Shown here: positions 6,694 through 8,183 of the stretch, one piece after another
Layout: the number at the start of each line of letters is the position of its first letter
Numbering within the stretch: the stretch's first letter is position 1
From: Victivallales bacterium
GTDB taxonomy: Bacteria > Verrucomicrobiota > Lentisphaeria > Oligosphaerales > Oligosphaeraceae
DNA length: 8,183 bases
Direction: 5' to 3'
NCBI GenBank assembly: GCA_017431185.1
Contig: JAFRLP010000164.1
Location: 1-8,183 of the forward strand
Notes under the pieces: model-generated
The model's database searches: none
What the model was told of the DNA's origin: nothing
What the model saw: the letters and a program-made list of their open reading frames with translations, nothing else
Made by a program: the position numbers and the translations under genes

Positions 6694-8183
6694 TCATGGG
6701 TTTATCCGCTTCAAGGTCAATTGAGCATCCTGTGGGCCATTGGCCACCAGGATGAGCCTGTATCCATGATAGGGCATTTCCCCGGAAAGACGTTGAGAAG
6801 CGCCGATTTCCTTTTTGGAGATGACATCCACGGCACAGGGATTCGGGAATTTCAGGCAAGTCAAATCCAAGTCCAGTTCCCCTCCATCTCCAGTGTTGCC
6901 AATGCACAGAAGATATTGGCTTGCCATTTTGAGCGTCATGAGTTTGACCCTTCGGTCGGCGGAAACAACAGGATTTGCAGGGTCATAACAGGTGAAAATC
7001 TCTATTTCCTCGTTACGATAGCCGAATCTATCCAAGATGTCAAGGACATTTTTGTATTCCTCTGTCGGATTTCCCCCTGTCAGTGTATGATTGAGCAGAC
7101 CATAAGGCAAGGTGACGGCCAGAGCCGTTTTTTGCAGCCTTTCTGGGTTGTCACGGCAGTCAATCAGCAGATTGGAAACCACGCCAGCCTGCACACCGAT
7201 GCTTTCACTCGCCAAATAAGCCTCATCGAAACGCTGCTGATAGTCTTTGTCGCCGTAGCGGACCTCCCACCCTAAAGAGTGACTCGCAAAACTCATCATG
7301 GGAATGATTGCGCAATTGGATATATGCACTTCGACAAAAGGGCGGTCCTCAATCAGTCTCCCCTCCAGATAAAGCATTGTGGCAGTCCTTTTCACCAATT
7401 GACGCATATTCATGAAAAGCCTTCGCCCAGAACGGGTGTCCGCATCGGGAAACATCACTTTGTCAATGGATGCCGATTCGTATGTGCAGTCATAATAGAT
7501 TCCATCAAGGCCATTTCTGGCATATTCCCGCAATATGGGCATAATGTAGTCCTGGTAGCTTCTGACTGGCTCAGCCGAATACATGCCCTCGTAATTGGAG
7601 CGATAATCCCCTGCATACCATTCATCCTGAAAAACACGGTAGGCATCCCAGGCCAGAAGCGCTGAACGGGGATTGAAGTAATAGAGCAGTTTATCGTTGT
7701 TCCTGGTATAGCAGGTGGCGGCATGGTCAAGCAGCGCCCGATATCGGTCTCTCGTTCCCGCACTGAACTCCTTGAGATATTTTTCAATATAGTCCGCGAT
7801 AATCCCGTCACGCTGCGTTTTGTCTAAGTTGCGTTTTTTCAGCATTCGCACAATGGAATAATCATAAGGCTCCCAGGATGTCGCGTCAAATTTTTTCGCA
7901 TTATAAAAAGCAGTCTCTGGAGCAGGCTTCATCCCTTTTCCTGGTCCATTGACACAGGGTGTTACCCGCAAAGCCTTGGGCGAAGTCCAGCCAGACATAA
8001 CCTGAATGGTGGCATATTTGCTGGCCTTGGGCATGACTGGCTTGACTGGAGTCGCCTGAAATCCCATCGCAAGGGAAAAGACTCCCCTTTTGACTGTCGG
8101 TCGATTGATCATATTGACCCGAAGCACAGTGGCGCCGTTCCGGCCACGAATCACCTCCGATACCGCACTGTCAGGTGAATAGC
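6694..8183 (-). CDS. Glycoside hydrolase-like protein, GH123/DUF6067-like, 5' end outside the window
   Basis: The C-terminal 495 residues are visible and the frame stays open through the window edge, so the true start lies beyond 8183. The GTG at 8154 is internal, because coding-like sequence continues upstream of it. Counting from that GTG, residues 24-39 (GVFSLAMGFQATPVKP) match the end of the beta-sandwich domain seen in DUF6067/GH123-like proteins, where a QATPVKP motif precedes the catalytic barrel. The barrel part includes NGLDGIYYDCTYES (214-227), with D217 and D222 as candidate active-site acids, and LYLEGRLIE (261-269). The last 70 residues or so are a beta-rich tail. GH123 enzymes are beta-N-acetylgalactosaminidases, but this resemblance is remote and the substrate is unknown. 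No signal peptide can be judged without the N terminus. It is the first visible gene of the cluster and ends 13 bases before the next enzyme. Confidence 0.75.
   Translation of the reverse strand, partial: YSPDSAVSEVIRGRNGATVLRVNMINRPTVKRGVFSLAMGFQATPVKPVMPKASKYATIQVMSGWTSPKALRVTPCVNGPGKGMKPAPETAFYNAKKFDATSWEPYDYSIVRMLKKRNLDKTQRDGIIADYIEKYLKEFSAGTRDRYRALLDHAATCYTRNNDKLLYYFNPRSALLAWDAYRVFQDEWYAGDYRSNYEGMYSAEPVRSYQDYIMPILREYARNGLDGIYYDCTYESASIDKVMFPDADTRSGRRLFMNMRQLVKRTATMLYLEGRLIEDRPFVEVHISNCAIIPMMSFASHSLGWEVRYGDKDYQQRFDEAYLASESIGVQAGVVSNLLIDCRDNPERLQKTALAVTLPYGLLNHTLTGGNPTEEYKNVLDILDRFGYRNEEIEIFTCYDPANPVVSADRRVKLMTLKMASQYLLCIGNTGDGGELDLDLTCLKFPNPCAVDVISKKEIGASQRLSGEMPYHGYRLILVANGPQDAQLTLKRINP

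Noticed and set aside
6442..7275. Open frame of 277 codons on the + strand across the end of the DUF6067-like gene
   Set aside because: It spans the junction of two real - strand genes and has no recognisable protein features.

Overview
The window reads as a stretch of bacterial chromosome of roughly balanced GC content. It holds an accessory regulatory-type gene on the + strand (172-1668) and a carbohydrate-degradation cluster on the - strand (about 8183 down to 1860). Several adjacent glycosidase-like enzymes of poorly classified families next to an AraC-type regulator recall gut and environmental Lentisphaerota, Verrucomicrobiota or other PVC-group bacteria. That is an inference from gene style only. 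No rRNA, tRNA or phylogenetic marker is present to fix the taxon.

Layout. 1-171: short upstream region. 172-1668 (+): an AlbA_2 / GHKL-ATPase / winged-helix protein carrying an in-frame array of eight 9-bp units (GGTGATGTC, 1417-1488) just before its C-terminal helix-turn-helix. 1669-1859: gap between convergent genes, containing a GC-rich, hairpin-rich element with a 21-bp near-identical direct repeat (1686-1706 and 1801-1821) and a small bulged hairpin. 1860-2740 (-): AraC-family regulator interrupted by a frameshift at about 1998-2000. 2823-4718 (-): clan GH-A type TIM-barrel glycosidase with both catalytic glutamates visible and a GH42-like accessory domain. 4812-6680 (-): 622-residue protein with a beta-sandwich / TIM-barrel / beta-sandwich plan, probably a glycosidase of an unassigned family. 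6694-8183 (-): 3' part of a third glycoside-hydrolase-like protein (GH123/DUF6067-like), running off the window edge.

How the genes work together. On the - strand the order of transcription is DUF6067-like enzyme, unassigned TIM-barrel enzyme, GH-A glycosidase, AraC regulator. The gaps are 13, 93 and 82 bases, so the enzymes probably form one operon for intracellular breakdown of a glycan or glycoside. The two complete enzymes lack signal peptides. The AraC protein is the natural candidate for local sugar-responsive control and may have its own promoter in the AT-rich 2741-2822 gap. Its frameshift removes the second DNA-binding helix-turn-helix, so control may be lost in this strain unless the indel is a sequencing or assembly error. 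The 172-1668 gene points the other way and shows no functional link to the sugar cluster.
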